Shown here: positions 47,380 to 59,322 of the stretch, in pieces
Layout of the letters: each line of letters opens with the position of its first letter
Numbering within the stretch: the first letter of the stretch is position 1
Assembly: GCA_036936605.1 (NCBI GenBank)
Contig: JAUPFV010000002.1
Location: forward strand, 203,507,273-203,571,272
DNA: 64,000 nt
Direction of reading: 5' to 3'
Source of the DNA: Limnanthes douglasii subsp. nivea
Taxonomy: Eukaryota; Streptophyta; Magnoliopsida; Brassicales; Limnanthaceae
Notes under the pieces: generated by a model
What the model saw: the letters and a program-made list of their open reading frames with translations, nothing else
Told to the model about the DNA's origin: nothing
Database searches by the model: none
Translations under genes and position numbers: made by a program

Positions 47380-50300
47380 ATTTGGTAACCCTTTTTTAGA
47401 CCCAATCAGCAGTCAAATTTTTCTCACGATGGGTTTGCTTTATAGTCATTTAAGGCTTAATTAGCCTTCTGTAGCAAGCTAATAACAGAGCAAGAAACCA
47501 ATGAGGTTTTTTCAGAACCCAATATTTCAATTAATACCATTAAATCATATTCAATATCAACTTGATTTAAGTTATTAGAATTACATAAAACCATATAGTA
47601 AAATTATAGTTTCAGTTATAATTGAAGTGTTTTTTCCATAAAAGTTACCTATAAATTTAATAAGAACACTTAGGTTCTTTCTGATAATTATATCACTACT
47701 AGATTCACCATTTGTAATACAAGATTCATAAGAATTTAATTTTAATATGTTTCTATTAGGGGGAATCCATTTTATGAACCAGGAAAGGTTGGGGATAAAC
47801 ATGTGATTAAAACAGCCAAGTTCCTTGGTTATTTGATAATCACCATACCAATGCTTATTAGTGAGAAGGTTAACACTATATAATTTAATAATAATATAAG
47901 TTATTATATAAATTATGGCTTTAGATGAGCAGCTAACACCTTTATGTTTTGTGTTATTTCCGACATACCATATGTTCCAACATATAATGGGAGGTATGAT
48001 GGATCTAATGTGGGTCTCTTTGTTGGTTGATGAGAAACATCAGTAGATAATATACTTTAAATACATATGATGAATAATTCGAATGTTGAATTTGTCAACA
48101 AAATGACACCAGCCATTCCAAGATACAAGACAACTGATAAAGAGATGAGAGATTGATTCAATGTTGTCACAGTGTTGGCATTTGGATGCAAGAGATAATT
48201 TTATATGCTGCATAATTGTGTCAATATGGATGTAACCTTTTAAAAGCCACTATAACAGAAATGAGCATTTTTTGGAACATATAGTATTCTAAAAAAATTA
48301 ATGAATTAATAACTTCGAAAAACATTCTCTTAATGAATTCCAGGTTTTGTTAAAGGAGAAAGAACCATCAGGAAAGATACTCCATATTAGAATATCATCC
48401 TGAGCATTATCAATTCTTAGTTTTGTAATTCTCTCTATATCAGAGAGACAAACATTCTCTTTTAATTTGTTAAGATCCCAAGTTTTATTTCTCCAGAAAT
48501 TAGAAACTCTGTCAATTGAATACCAAGAATTGTTTCCAGTGTAGTTTAAAGTTATAAAAGGGTGAGTGTTGTTCCATTTTTCTAGGAAACAATTTATTTG
48601 ACCATTACTAAGGTTCCACAAGATATAGTATTCAAACATTTGTCTAATTTTGTTTAGTGTCTTCCATGTTTTAGAATCATTAGCTTTATGGTTGTTTGAA
48701 GAGGATGATAATGATGAAAATATATAAAATTCATTAACTTAGCCCACAGTAATTTGTTTTCTCTGAAATTCATCCAAAGTTTACATGTGTAAGTTTATTG
48801 AATGTCGTTGAAATTTCTTAAATTCAACCATCTTCATTAAAAGGGTTACGTAAAGAATTTCATTTAGACCAAATGATAGTTTGAGGAATATCTTTGGATC
48901 CCCAAAGAAATTTATTAATTAAGAGGTTTATTATTTTGATAAAAAAATTGAGGATATAACAGTTTTACATATAAAAAACAGGGATGGCTAAGAGGACATA
49001 TTAAACCAATGTCAATCTTCCTCTTAAAGAAAGGGATTTGCAGTCTCACTCCGTAACTTTAGTTCTTATCTTAGTTACCAATTCATCAAAATATTTGGTA
49101 TTATTGGTTTTATGAATGATGATACCTAAATATTTAAAAGGAAGGTGATAAATGACTGAAACCAGTGATTTGAATGATGCTATGAATTCTAGGTCTGCTT
49201 ATTTTTTCAGAAGTTAAAGACTATTTTTCTTCATTTATGGGTTGGCTAGAGATGAGTTGATAATTCTCAAGAAAGTTGCAAGTTTTTTGAGATTATTGGA
49301 AGATCTATTCATGTTAGATAATCATATCATCTGCATAAGCTAGACAGGGCATATGGAGATTCCTTCTTGAAGAATAGTACATGGATTGGTTTTGAAGGAA
49401 AATATTTTTAATACCTCTTAAAAGATATTCCTCAGCAATGATGTATATGCTGGATGATACTAGATCACCCTGTCTCACATTATTGCTGGATCTAAAATAA
49501 CCATGAGATGATCCATTTATGAGGATAAAAAAATTTACATAATATAATCATTTTTTGATTAATTCTATAAATATGTTGTTGAATACAAAACATTTCATAA
49601 CCATAAATATGAAATTAAAAGAAATTCTATCAAATACTTTGGTTATGTCCAACTTGAGGATAATATTTCATCCTCTAGTGTGTTTGTTAATATCATGAGC
49701 CATCTCTTGAGTTATTAAGGATTTTTTATTAATTTTCATGTTTTGAACAAAATCTCATTATTCTAATGAGATAATTTTAGGAAGGATGTTGCCAAGTCTA
49801 TTATTAATTATATTTGAGATAATTCTATTAAAAATTATACAAAGACTAATGAGTCTATAGTCTTTCCAGTTATTATAGGCATTATTTTTTAGAATTAAGC
49901 ATATAATAGTTGCATATATGCCAAAAGAGGTCATGTTTTCATTGAAGTAGTCTGTGATTGCATTACAAATATCAGTTTTGATAATGTGCCAACAAGATTT
50001 GTAGACTCTGGAGTTGAATCCATCAAGTCCAAAAACATTTTTATTGTTAAGGAATTTAATTAAATTTAAGATTTTATCTTCATTGGGGAGGGATAAAAGA
50101 CTGAGGTTTTCTTGATCAATATAATATGAGGAATAATCTCTTTAATGTCATCTAAATTTGGGTTGGTAACTTTACCATTTAACAAGGTTTTAAAGTGGTT
50201 AATGATTGATTCAACAATTTGAGGTTGATTTTCAAAACCATTCACCATTGATTTTAATTATGTTGATTGTGTTTCTCTTGATTTTTTTTCTTAACAAAAT

Positions 50301-51210
50301 TATGAAATATTTTAGGGTTTCCATCACTAGATTTAACCTAGTTAGATGAGCTTTTTTGTTCCCAGAAGACATCTTCTATAGGTAGGATATTAAGATGATT
50401 GGACCTAGATTTAGATAGGTTAATTTGATTTGCAGTGGTGTTGTCTTGTTCTAAGTATTTTTCAGCATGTTTGACGATCTCTTCAATATTTATTATACTG
50501 TCAAATATAATACCAAATACATCTTTATTCCAAGATTTTAACCAGAAAATATAAACAAGATTACCATATATGGGATCTGTTCAATTGATTTCAACAGTAT
50601 TAGGAAAGTTTTTGTGTTAAAGCCACATGTTTTAAAATTTAAAGGAGGGTTTGGGCATGTTGGTCAGATTAGAAAGAGATATACACAAAGGTAAGTGAAC
50701 TGAGCCAATTTTGGCCAGATGTTTCACCTTTCTGATATCAGATGAATCTCTCTAGGTTGCATTGTGTAGCACCATATCAAGACGCTTCATTTGGAGTTGT
50801 TAGACCTGGTGTATATGGATTCTAGTAGCTTAGATCCTCCAATTTATAGTTCATAACCATGTTATTAAAGTCATTTATGGCTCTAGTGTCAAATATTGAA
50901 CATGTCAGTTGTTCAGAGGCACTAATGAAGAGGTATGTGTCACATTCATATGCATAAACTGGTCATGATCAATTATAGGATTAATCTTGTAATTTAGGTT
51001 GAACATTATCTAGATTTTATTACTGATATTAGTTATGCCCTGAATGAAACGAAGTTTAATTTTAATAGACTCAAGCTTATCAATATATATTATTGGATCT
51101 TGAAGAGAAATGAACTCTATTTTTTCAGTTTTGATTCTGGATCTAAGTCTTCTAAATGTGCTATTGCCCCCAATGCGTCTGGCATTCCAACAAAGGACAG
51201 AGATGGTCAT
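47380..51210 (-). pseudogene. LINE ORF2: endonuclease, reverse transcriptase, RNase H
   Basis: ORF2 opens at 51,210 with MTISVLCWNARRIGG, the N-terminus of an APE-type endonuclease. RT motifs include NNVRQGDLVSSS (near 49,470) and the catalytic AYADDMI (49,320-49,350). The post-RT region has DIERITKLRIDNAQDDILIW (48,450-48,380). A C-terminal RNase H remnant (KWIPPNRNILKLNSYES) is at 47,790-47,730 and continues to about 47,390. Many stops. Plant L1 elements with a C-terminal RNase H are known. Confidence 0.8.
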
Positions 51211-51239
51211 TTGAATGGCTGAGAAGATGATCTTAATGA

Positions 51240-52430
51240 TCCTTTGGAGAAATTAGTTTTACTAATTTTGGGGAATTTGGATTTAGATCTCGTTAAGATT
51301 TTGGGTCTGTTGGATTCATGAATGTCAAGAATACCTTCCTTCATATGTGATGAAGGAAAACTTCCAGTAACGAGAGATTTATATGATGCTTGAGCAGATG
51401 AGGGATAGTCTGAATGAGGTTTTAGGGTTATGCCTAATTCTATAATTTTAAAGGCGAATCAATTTCTTTAGTTAGTTTGGAAGGATTATCAAAGTGAGTG
51501 ATCTTAGGATGAGGTAATTCAGTGGAATTGTTTTTATTAGAGATAATATTAACATCACAAAAGGTGGTAATATTTTGAGAGTTTGGGAGACTTCTTTAGG
51601 GATGGGGTTGTTTTCAATAGAAACCTTATCAGTTTTAAAAGGATTTGAGTGATGTTCATTGAGAGTGTTAACATGTATCTTGGTTGTTCATTGAACCCAA
51701 ACTTCTTTCTGTAAATAAGGATTCATTGTTGAAGTTGGTTTAAAAGTTAGATGCTTTTCTATTTCAGCTGACCTTTCAATATTTATTTTGTCTCTATTAC
51801 ATGTTGAGTCGCATATGCCCTAAGTGTTTGCATTTGTTGCGGTATTTGGGAATTCAGCCATATTTTATTTTTGCCAAAAACCATCATCTTCCCTAAAACC
51901 TACCTAGAAATTTTGGAGAAGTGGTTTGGATAAATCTATTATAATAAGGGTGTTAACACAGTTAAAGCTGGCTCTATTAAAGAACGACATCCAAATAAAC
52001 AGAGACAATCCAATTGTCTTTGTTAATTGGCTTATAGAATCAAGATTGTATAGATGCTCTAGTGTTTTAGAAAGAGAGAACCAAAGTGGAGTCTCAAGAG
52101 ACTCCATTTTGGGGTTAAAATTAGGAGACCATTTTAATAATATGATTGATAAATTTCCTACTCAATAACATTTTGTTTCCAAAGGGATGTAAGGTCTTTT
52201 AGGGTTTTTAATTATATGAAAAAATGTCTATAATTATATATGTATAGATTATGCATACCATTGAAATGGAAAGATTCCAAGAATGATATAATTTCTAACA
52301 TATTTGGTCTACCGAAGAAAAATTTGGCTATAAGCGTAAATTTTAAGTTTGAAAGAAGTGAGATCTTATCTTTTTTGTTAAATATTGGTGAGGATAATTA
52401 TCGCCTGAGGGTAGGCTTGTAATTTGTTTG
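51240..52430 (-). pseudogene. LINE ORF1 (DUF4283-type)
   Basis: The minus strand reads SLLSNLKFTLIAKFFFGRP (near 52,370), an LKTLKDLTSLW segment, KWSPNFNPKM, then ETPLWFSLSKTLEHLYNLDS (52,090-52,030). These are the successive blocks of the plant LINE ORF1 domain. Two or more stops interrupt it. ORF1 proteins bind the element RNA. Confidence 0.7.
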
Positions 52431-52459
52431 GTATTTTATAGTAGTATGTGTGTATTTAA

Positions 52460-53200
52460 TATCTAGTGTAGAGAGTAGAGAGATAATTAAGCTGGCTGGT
52501 TGCAGTTAATTCTCATTACCCACACTTAATGCAGGTGGTTGGGTCATGTTTAATGAACCCGGGTCATGTTCAAAGACTCATGAGCTCTAAGTAGGAGAGC
52601 AAGTAGCTTAGTCAAGTAGTGTTTAGGTTTTTTAGTACTTTTGTCATAGTTCGAACAGTCCTACGGGCTATGTGTTCGAAGTGATCTGTCCGGTCCGGAG
52701 GCCTTGGACCGATCTGTCCTTGTCCGGGGAGCATACAGAATTCAGACTCATCAAATATGACTATATTTTGACATTCTTTGAGCTGATATCTGACCTCTTC
52801 GTGAATGAAAGACTTGATTTAGGATTCAAAAGATATGTGAACGATTTATTGGTTCATATTTGATAATTTCTGGGAGAGTCTTCAAACACCGGGTTTGATC
52901 TCATTATCTTTTAAGGGGACTGTTGTTTTTTTTACTAGGTTTTGAGGTTGAAGAAGAGTAGGAAAGTCTTATGTTGAGGGCTCATCAGGTGGAACTATTT
53001 TTTTAGAGTTGAAGGTGGTAATTCATTCTTGAAAATCCGAGGATCATCACCTTGAAGAAGCGATTATGAAAAATCTTCTAGAGAAGTCTAATTGGATTGA
53101 TTGTTTACTTTAGCCTCGAGATGAGGCGGAGAAATAGATTTCTCCGAATTGGATCTAAAAAATAGACATCAACATAGGGATTACGACAAAAAAATATTGT
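52460..53200. other. Stretch between the LINE and a MITE
   Basis: May include LINE 5' UTR. A GC-richer segment at 52,650-52,730 has repeated GTCCGG words. No gene recognised. Confidence 0.4.
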
Positions 53201-53203
53201 ATA

Positions 53204-53418
53204 CTCCCTCCGTCCCATTATATTTGTCGTTTTAAGATTATGCACGGTATTAAGAGATGCAATAATTACTTCTCGTTTTATAAAAAGCGAAAAAGAAACC
53301 CACCAAATTGGTGGAAATCAATAAAAAATAATAAATTTTACATTGGGATTCTAAAACTACAAGTTTTTTGGGACAAAAACAATTTCCTAGAAAGACAAAT
53401 ATTTTGGGACAGAGGGAG
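53204..53418. mobile_element. Stowaway-type MITE
   Basis: 215 bp bounded by CTCCCTCCGTCCCA and its near-complement TGGGACAGAGGGAG, flanked by TA on both sides. These ends and the TA target are diagnostic of Stowaway (Tc1/mariner-related) MITEs. No coding capacity. Confidence 0.95.
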
Positions 53419-53630
53419 TATGAGATTAGACCAATTTTGGTGTGTTTTTTAAATCCACCATTTTTCATTGATATATTTGTTTTCAATTTATTTCAAATAA
53501 TCTCAAAATTAAAAATTTATAAACTTATTTTTAAATAAACTTTATTGAGTTTTTTAACATTCATTAATTTAACACTAGCCCAATCAAAACTAAAATTCCA
53601 ATAAAGATCCTTTAATGATTTATACCCACT

Positions 53631-53958
53631 CAGAGCATCCCCAACAGCTAATCTATAATTTAGCTAAATATAGATTAAATTATGACATTTTATAATTTTA
53701 GACTACTAAATAATACAACAGTTAATCTATAATTAAGTTAGTTTTTTAGTTTTGTAAGTTTTGAGAAAAATAAGGAAAAAATATACAGATTGTGTAACCG
53801 CCTAGGTAAATATAGATTATCAAAATAAAATCTCTAAATTTAGACTAGGTTTTATATTAACCGTTGGAAAACATTTTTTTTTTTAAGATAATAGATAAGT
53901 ATATTTTGAAATAACAGACGCTCTCATAATTTAACCGGTATCCGTTGGAGATGCTCTG
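53631..53958. mobile_element. MITE with CAGAGCATCYCCAAC ends
   Basis: The left end CAGAGCATCCCCAACAG is matched by the complement of the right end, CAGAGCATCTCCAACGG. It is 328 bp and AT-rich inside, with no ORF. Ends of this kind are common in plant DNA-transposon MITEs; no target duplication was found, so the superfamily is open. Confidence 0.75.
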
Positions 53959-54239
53959 ATAATTTAACCCATTATTTTAGGAAATTAATTACTTACTTTA
54001 CGCAGACCGAAACCTGGTGGAAAATATAATATACAAATTCAGATTACTCAAACTTAATCATATTTATCAAACATATAGATAGACTATTGCCTACTGGGAT
54101 GCTCTTCATGAAAATAAAATTTTCCCAGACGTATCCTCTTATTACTAACCTGTATACCATTTTTTTATAAATAATTAGAATAACTTGATTAAGACGATGA
54201 GCTATAGTTCAATGTGTTTTTCTATAACAAACTAACAAT

Positions 54240-54560
54240 GTCGATGTATAGACTCGTCTACATTATTGGACCGTAACTGCTGTAGAAGTTTACTTTCTTT
54301 CTGTAAAAGTTAGGAGAAAGTGAGAAAGAAGGGTTGTGTACTTTGGGCGGTAACTAGGGCCCACATATAATTGGACCTAGGTCGACATGTGACCTCCTTT
54401 TGACAAATTATTGTATGCCACGTTATGACTAAGTCACCGACCACGTGGGATGGGTTCCCTCCTTAATCATTCGTTATTGGACGGGCCAAAAGTAGATGGC
54501 CCCATTTTGTACACCATCATCATCACGTCTCGTCTATTTAAAACCGATCATGTTTAAATC
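54240..54560 (+). promoter_or_regulatory. Possible orphan promoter upstream of the hAT element
   Basis: GC-richer than its flanks, with a CCACGTGGG G-box at 54,440-54,448 and CTATTTAAAACC near 54,535. No ORF follows before the hAT insertion at 54,621. Weak inference only. Confidence 0.3.
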
Positions 54561-54681
54561 AGTCTCTTAAGTTTCGACGTGGTTTTGCCGTTATTAAAAT
54601 TTGACCATAAGGTCCATAACTAGGGGTGTCAAACGGGTTGAACCGGCACCAATCCGCACTGTTTAAATCAGAACCACGGGT

Positions 54682-54815
54682 TACAGTCCTGTCGGGTTGC
54701 GGTCCTGCCAGGTTGCGGTCCTGCCGGGTTGCTCTTATGCGGTCCTGACGGTCTGGCGGTCCTACCAGTTGCAGTCCTAATGGGTCAGTTTCACAGTTAA
54801 ACCGCCAGTTCAAAC
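54682..54815 (+). repeat. Left subterminal GGTCCTGCCGGGTTGC array
   Basis: About six to seven variants of a 15-16 base unit with core TTGCGGTCCTGCC, ending in TTGCAGTCCTAATGGG and AAACCGCCAGTTC. The same series is present in the same orientation at 57,474-57,592. Confidence 0.9.
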
Positions 54816-55323
54816 CACCAGACGAACCATTTAAGAATCGTTTACCAGTTCAAACCATGAGCCAAACCATTTAAGAACCGTTTATCAGAATATTTTATAA
54901 TGTTATTTAAAATTAATTTGTAAGTGTTGATTGAATCTAATTTCAATAATTGAGATATGTACCATATACACGAGTTAATTATTCTATTTCATGTCTTTTA
55001 ATTTAAATATTTTATCATTTTAATCGAAATTTTATAATCATTAGTTACATTCTAAAATAATAATTGTAATTTGATTTTGATACGTTTGATTATATATTTA
55101 TATTTATGTATTTAAGATATTTTATTTAATATTATGTAGATATTAAATAAAATAAGTACATCTACTTGTATTTCGATTACAACTTTCAATAAAAATTTGA
55201 TTGTCTTAAACAAGATATCGTAAACAATATAATTGTAAAATGATTTGTATATTGTTTTAACATACTAGATATTTAAGACGTTATATTTAATATTATGTAC
55301 ATATTAAATAATATATACCTATT

Positions 55324-55490
55324 AGACATATAATCGTATTCTAATTTTAAAGACATATAATTGTATTCTAATTTTAAATTATTAGGTGATTTGTATATTG
55401 TTTAGAACCGATTCCAAATAAAAAATTATTAAATTATTAGGTGATTTGTATATTGTTTAGAACCGATTCGAAATAAAAAATTATTAAAAA
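55324..55490 (+). repeat. Tandem duplications (27 bp x2, 55 bp x2)
   Basis: A 27-base unit repeats at 55,324 and 55,351. A 55-base unit containing TTAGAACCGATTC repeats at 55,381 and 55,436. Confidence 0.85.
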
Positions 55491-55774
55491 CTTCCTAAAA
55501 CTAATGTATTTTAAATATTATGCCTTAATAAATCTGCGATTGTAATTAACAAACAAAATTGTTTTAAATTATAAGAGATTAATTTAGGAAATATATATTT
55601 TTAAGTTTTTTTTCGACAAATATTAATAACTAAGTTAGTAGTATGTCTTTAATAATTAAACGTTTAATATCAAAACCAATCATAAAAAAATAAAAAAATA
55701 TAAAAGCCGAATAATCAATAATTAAATAATATATGATCATTGACAATGTGGATAATCTTAGATTACTTGGGATT

Positions 55775-55986
55775 CTTTTATATAGATTGACACTTTCATC
55801 TTCAATGGTAACTATCGATGTGGGATTCTTTTAAACAAAACTTCTCTTCAATGGTAACTATAGATTTGGAGTTTTGTTTAAAAGAATCCCACATCTATAG
55901 TTACTACCATTAAAGAGGATTTTTGTTTAAAAGAATCCCACATCGATAGTTACCATTGAAGATGAAAGTGTCAATCTATATAAAAG
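55775..55986. repeat. Perfect inverted repeat of ~66 bp per arm
   Basis: Arms 55,775-55,840 and 55,921-55,986 are exact reverse complements over at least 60 bases, with an 80-base spacer that itself repeats parts of the arms. The right arm ends in CTATATAAAAG, a TATA box. Confidence 0.95.
55976..55985 (+). promoter_or_regulatory. TATA box at the end of the inverted repeat
   Basis: TATATAAAAG followed by a pyrimidine-rich leader (ACCCTCTCACTTACC). The copy in the left arm points the other way. Confidence 0.45.
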
Positions 55987-56154
55987 GAGGCACAAACACA
56001 CCCTCTCACTTACCAAGTCTTGGGCAACTACTTGAATACATAACATGGTGATTAATAGTTAAAAAATTTGAATTAATTTTTTAAAGGTTTTGGTTTTCAA
56101 TAGTTAAAAATAAAATTCTATAAAAAAAATAAAATTAAAAAATAAAATCAAAAG

Positions 56155-56251
56155 TCCGGGCCATCCGGACAAATCTCCGGATGGTCCGAATTTCCGGTCC
56201 GGGCGTCCGGAGATTATGTCTGGATGCCCCGGACCATCCGGATGGTTCCGA
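56155..56251. repeat. CCGG-rich cluster
   Basis: A GC-rich island within AT-rich DNA. It carries many TCCGG/CCGGA words, with overlapping inverted copies such as CCATCCGGATGG, next to the palindromic TATA box. Confidence 0.8.
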
Positions 56252-56281
56252 GTTTTTTTTTCGTTTTTTTTAATTTTTTTT

Positions 56282-56309
56282 GGGTCTCCTCTATAAATAG
56301 AGGAGACCC
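56282..56309. promoter_or_regulatory. TATA box inside a perfect 28-bp palindrome
   Basis: Arms GGGTCTCCTCTAT and ATAGAGGAGACCC flank AA, so TATAAATA lies at the centre. It follows the CCGG cluster and a T-rich tract and precedes a pyrimidine-rich leader. This looks like a core promoter whose coding region has been lost. Confidence 0.6.
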
Positions 56310-56871
56310 CAAATCCAAACTCATAAATTCATATACTCGTCTCTATGTTTTTCTAAATCTCTCTACTTGTTCTAAATATTATAGAAAACTCAAATTTCTT
56401 ATTTTACATATTGTAGTCCTACTTTCGGAATTGTTTGATTTTTTTTTCGCAAATTGTTTCTATTTGATAAAAACACTTCAATAACGTTGGGATAACATTA
56501 TAATAGCTCAATTAAGAGTTTCGTATAATTTATCAAGTTATTTAATTGTTATAACTTATAGTAATTTAAATTAGTTCTTTTAATTCTATTTTATTAGTTG
56601 TTGTTAGTTGTTATTGCTTGCTATTAGTTGTATTAGTTGGTATTAGTATAAATTTAGTTTTTATTATTTGCGATATTAATTAGTTTCGATTAGTATTTTA
56701 TTGCATATTTAAAACAACGTTGTTTTAAGTTTTAAAATGCCTATAAATCGTAGACTTACTAATACTCACCAATCCGCTAATTTTCACTTGTAATGAATGA
56801 TGTTTGTGATAACCAAAACAAATTAATACGGACCAAAATGTAATAACAATTTTATAATCATTATTAAAATT

Positions 56872-57200
56872 ACAATAATAAAATTCAAAATTTAATATTA
56901 AAATTATAACAATATAACTTGTAATCTTTTACCATGATAAAATATGATTTTGGTTTAAAAAATAATAAATAACATTTGTAATATTTGAAACCAAATCACA
57001 ATAATAAAATGCAAAATGTAATATTAAAATTATAACAATATAACTTGTAATATTTTTGCATGATAAAATATGATTTTGGTTTAAAAAATAATATATAACA
57101 CTTGTAATATTCAAAACCAAATCACAATAATAAAATTCAAAATGTAATATTAAAATTATAACCATAGAATTTGTAATATTTTAACATGATAAGATATAGT
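56872..57200 (+). repeat. Tandem 126-bp repeat, about 2.6 copies
   Basis: Units start at ACAATAATAAAAT at 56,872, 56,998 and 57,124. AT-rich, lying inside the hAT element. Confidence 0.9.
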
Positions 57201-57473
57201 TTTGGTTTGTATTAGATCTAAAAACATAATAATAATATTCAAAATGTGATAATAACATAAGTAATATTTAAAATTTTGGACTATATAATAATTACAACAC
57301 TTAAAATATTAATAACCAAAACAAATTAATATTAACAAAAATGTAATAATAATTCTATAATAATATGCAATATCTCAATATTTTTTAAATATAATATTTT
57401 GGTTATAAAATAAATAAAACCATTTATAATATTTACCAATAAATCGCGGTTTTTTACAAATAAACCGTGGTTT

Positions 57474-57592
57474 CGCAGTCCTGCCGGGTTGCAGTCCTGC
57501 CGGGTTACTCCTTATGCGGTCCTGTCGGGTTGCGGTCCTGCTAGTTTGCAGTCCTAATGGGCTAGTTTCGCAGGTAAACCGCCAGTTCTTAA
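57474..57592 (+). repeat. Right subterminal array, same orientation as the left
   Basis: Units with core TTGCGGTCCTGCC again end in TTGCAGTCCTAATGGG and AAACCGCCAGTTC, directly repeated relative to 54,682-54,815. Confidence 0.9.
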
Positions 57593-58029
57593 GCAGGTTG
57601 TCAGCTTTGAACCGTGGTTCCAGAACCATTAGACACCTCTATCCATAACCATTTGTTTGGAAGTGGTTAATTTATTCAATATGTTTTTTTTTTTAAGTTT
57701 TTAAATATATTTTTAATAGTTCAGTAGATTATTAATTTGTCTATGTAATTTTAATTGAATAAAAGAAACTAAAAATAGTCTAGATCTTTTAATATATATT
57801 TTAAAATGATTTTTTTTATAGCAACTTAGATTAGATTAAAAAGAAAACTCTAGATGGCGCTCCAAAAAATAGAGCTTCAATTTTATTTTATTCAGAATAT
57901 GAAAATCAACTCTTTGTTAATTTTTCTTATTTCTTCCTCATGATATCTAACATTTCTCCTTTCTTCTCTCTTTATACTAGTTTAATATTTTGAAATCTTC
58001 TTTATTCTTTTATAGTTATTGTTATTTTA

Positions 58030-59250
58030 ACCGAGAATATGTGTTCCTTGCGTACGGTAATGAATGGAGATTTTTCCGATCTTCGTGAGTCGCTTGACCT
58101 TCCTTTCATCAAAAATCTTGGGAAAGATGGAAATAATGCCAGAATGGTGAAATCCTTCTATTTGTAACATCAAGAAACAAGATGAGGTCTTATGTTCTTT
58201 ACTCACAAAACTGATCATATCTCGGTTTAGTTTCCTTTAAAAGTTAAAGACTCTTTAATGTCTCAAAGAAAGTTTACTTTAATTGATAAATTTAGTTAAG
58301 GAATACCGAAAAATAGATAATTGAAGAGTTCTTCCAGAAGACGAAGCTAACAAATGATTTCAGTATAAGTATCCGAGCAGCTATGCACTTGCTTTTGGAA
58401 TTAAATTCAAAGGATGAGGATGATATGTGTAAGGTGTGGTACATAAGTATTTGGTCCATTCGTAGTTCATCAATGAGGTGTGGTCCAGAAGTATTTGGTC
58501 CATTGGTAGTTCATCGACGAGGCTGCTGAAATGGACGCCAGAGTTTAATGTTAAGACTGAATGTCCAATATGTCCTGTTTGGATTAAATTAGATAAGTTC
58601 CTTGTATTTATGTTCAACGAGAAGATGATTCACACTCTTCCTAGTATTTTATACACTCCCCTGAAAATCAAAATCCATGAAATAAACAGAGTCTTCCACA
58701 ACTCTTGTCTCGCTTGGGTTGAATTAGATCTCTCTCAAAAAATTCAATACAATCTTTGGGCTGGATTTGGAGATAATCAAGATTGCTGGATAAATATTCT
58801 TTATAAAGACTTACCAAATTATTTTAATGTTTAATCTGTTGTTCATGATTCTGAGTATTGCAAAAAAGCTTTGAAAATTAAGGAAAACACAAAGAATAAC
58901 AGATCGAATGTTGAAGACATGGATACAGATAAAGATCAGGAAAAAGATTATACTGAAAATAATCAGAGGTCCAACATACATGTTTTTACAAGAGATCAAA
59001 GTTCTCAGCAAACTAAAGATATATCTGGTAAAAAGACAGATAATTTCTTGGATGACAGAGTTGGTAAAACTCCCAACAATGAGGACAAAATGACTGTGAA
59101 TCTGAAACTCCTACAAATGATGAGATAATAGAAGCTCTACAGTCAATGAAGGAAGACTACACCATGGTTGAGGGAAACACCAGTACTGAAACATCTACAC
59201 CTGAGCGAGAAAACATTGGAAGAAAACAATCAACACCCACTTACAAGATC
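58030..59250 (+). pseudogene. LINE ORF1
   Basis: Broken reading frame with the DUF4283-type blocks LLKWTPEFNVKTECPICPVW, AWVELDLSQKIQYNLWAGFG and INILYKDLPNYF. It is followed by a charged Lys/Asp/Glu/Asn-rich tail to about 59,250. The knuckle cysteines are not seen: the frame ends where it would begin. It matches the ORF1 fragment at 30.0-30.9 kb. Confidence 0.75.
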
Positions 59251-59322
59251 AACAACGACAACTCAAAAAAGCTAATAACTTAGCCATCAAATCTTTAAGA
59301 TTCACAAGATCCTCAATCCCAG

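Larger units (their letters stand above)
47000..52450 (-). mobile_element. L1-type LINE on the minus strand (decayed, near full length)
   Basis: ORF1 and ORF2 remnants in the correct order down the minus strand, ending with an RNase H region near 47,390. The 3' edge is not sharply defined. The same architecture is present on the plus strand at 58.0-63.9 kb. Confidence 0.8.
54621..57641. mobile_element. hAT-type DNA transposon, 3.0 kb, non-autonomous
   Basis: Ends TAGGGGTGTC and GACACCTCTA (9 of 10 inverted match) are flanked by identical 8-bp duplications, TCCATAAC at 54,613-54,620 and 57,642-57,649. Short TIRs and 8-bp duplications define the hAT superfamily. No transposase domain is readable inside. 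The interior holds direct subterminal arrays, a long inverted repeat, two TATA-like promoters and AT-rich tandem repeats. Confidence 0.85.
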
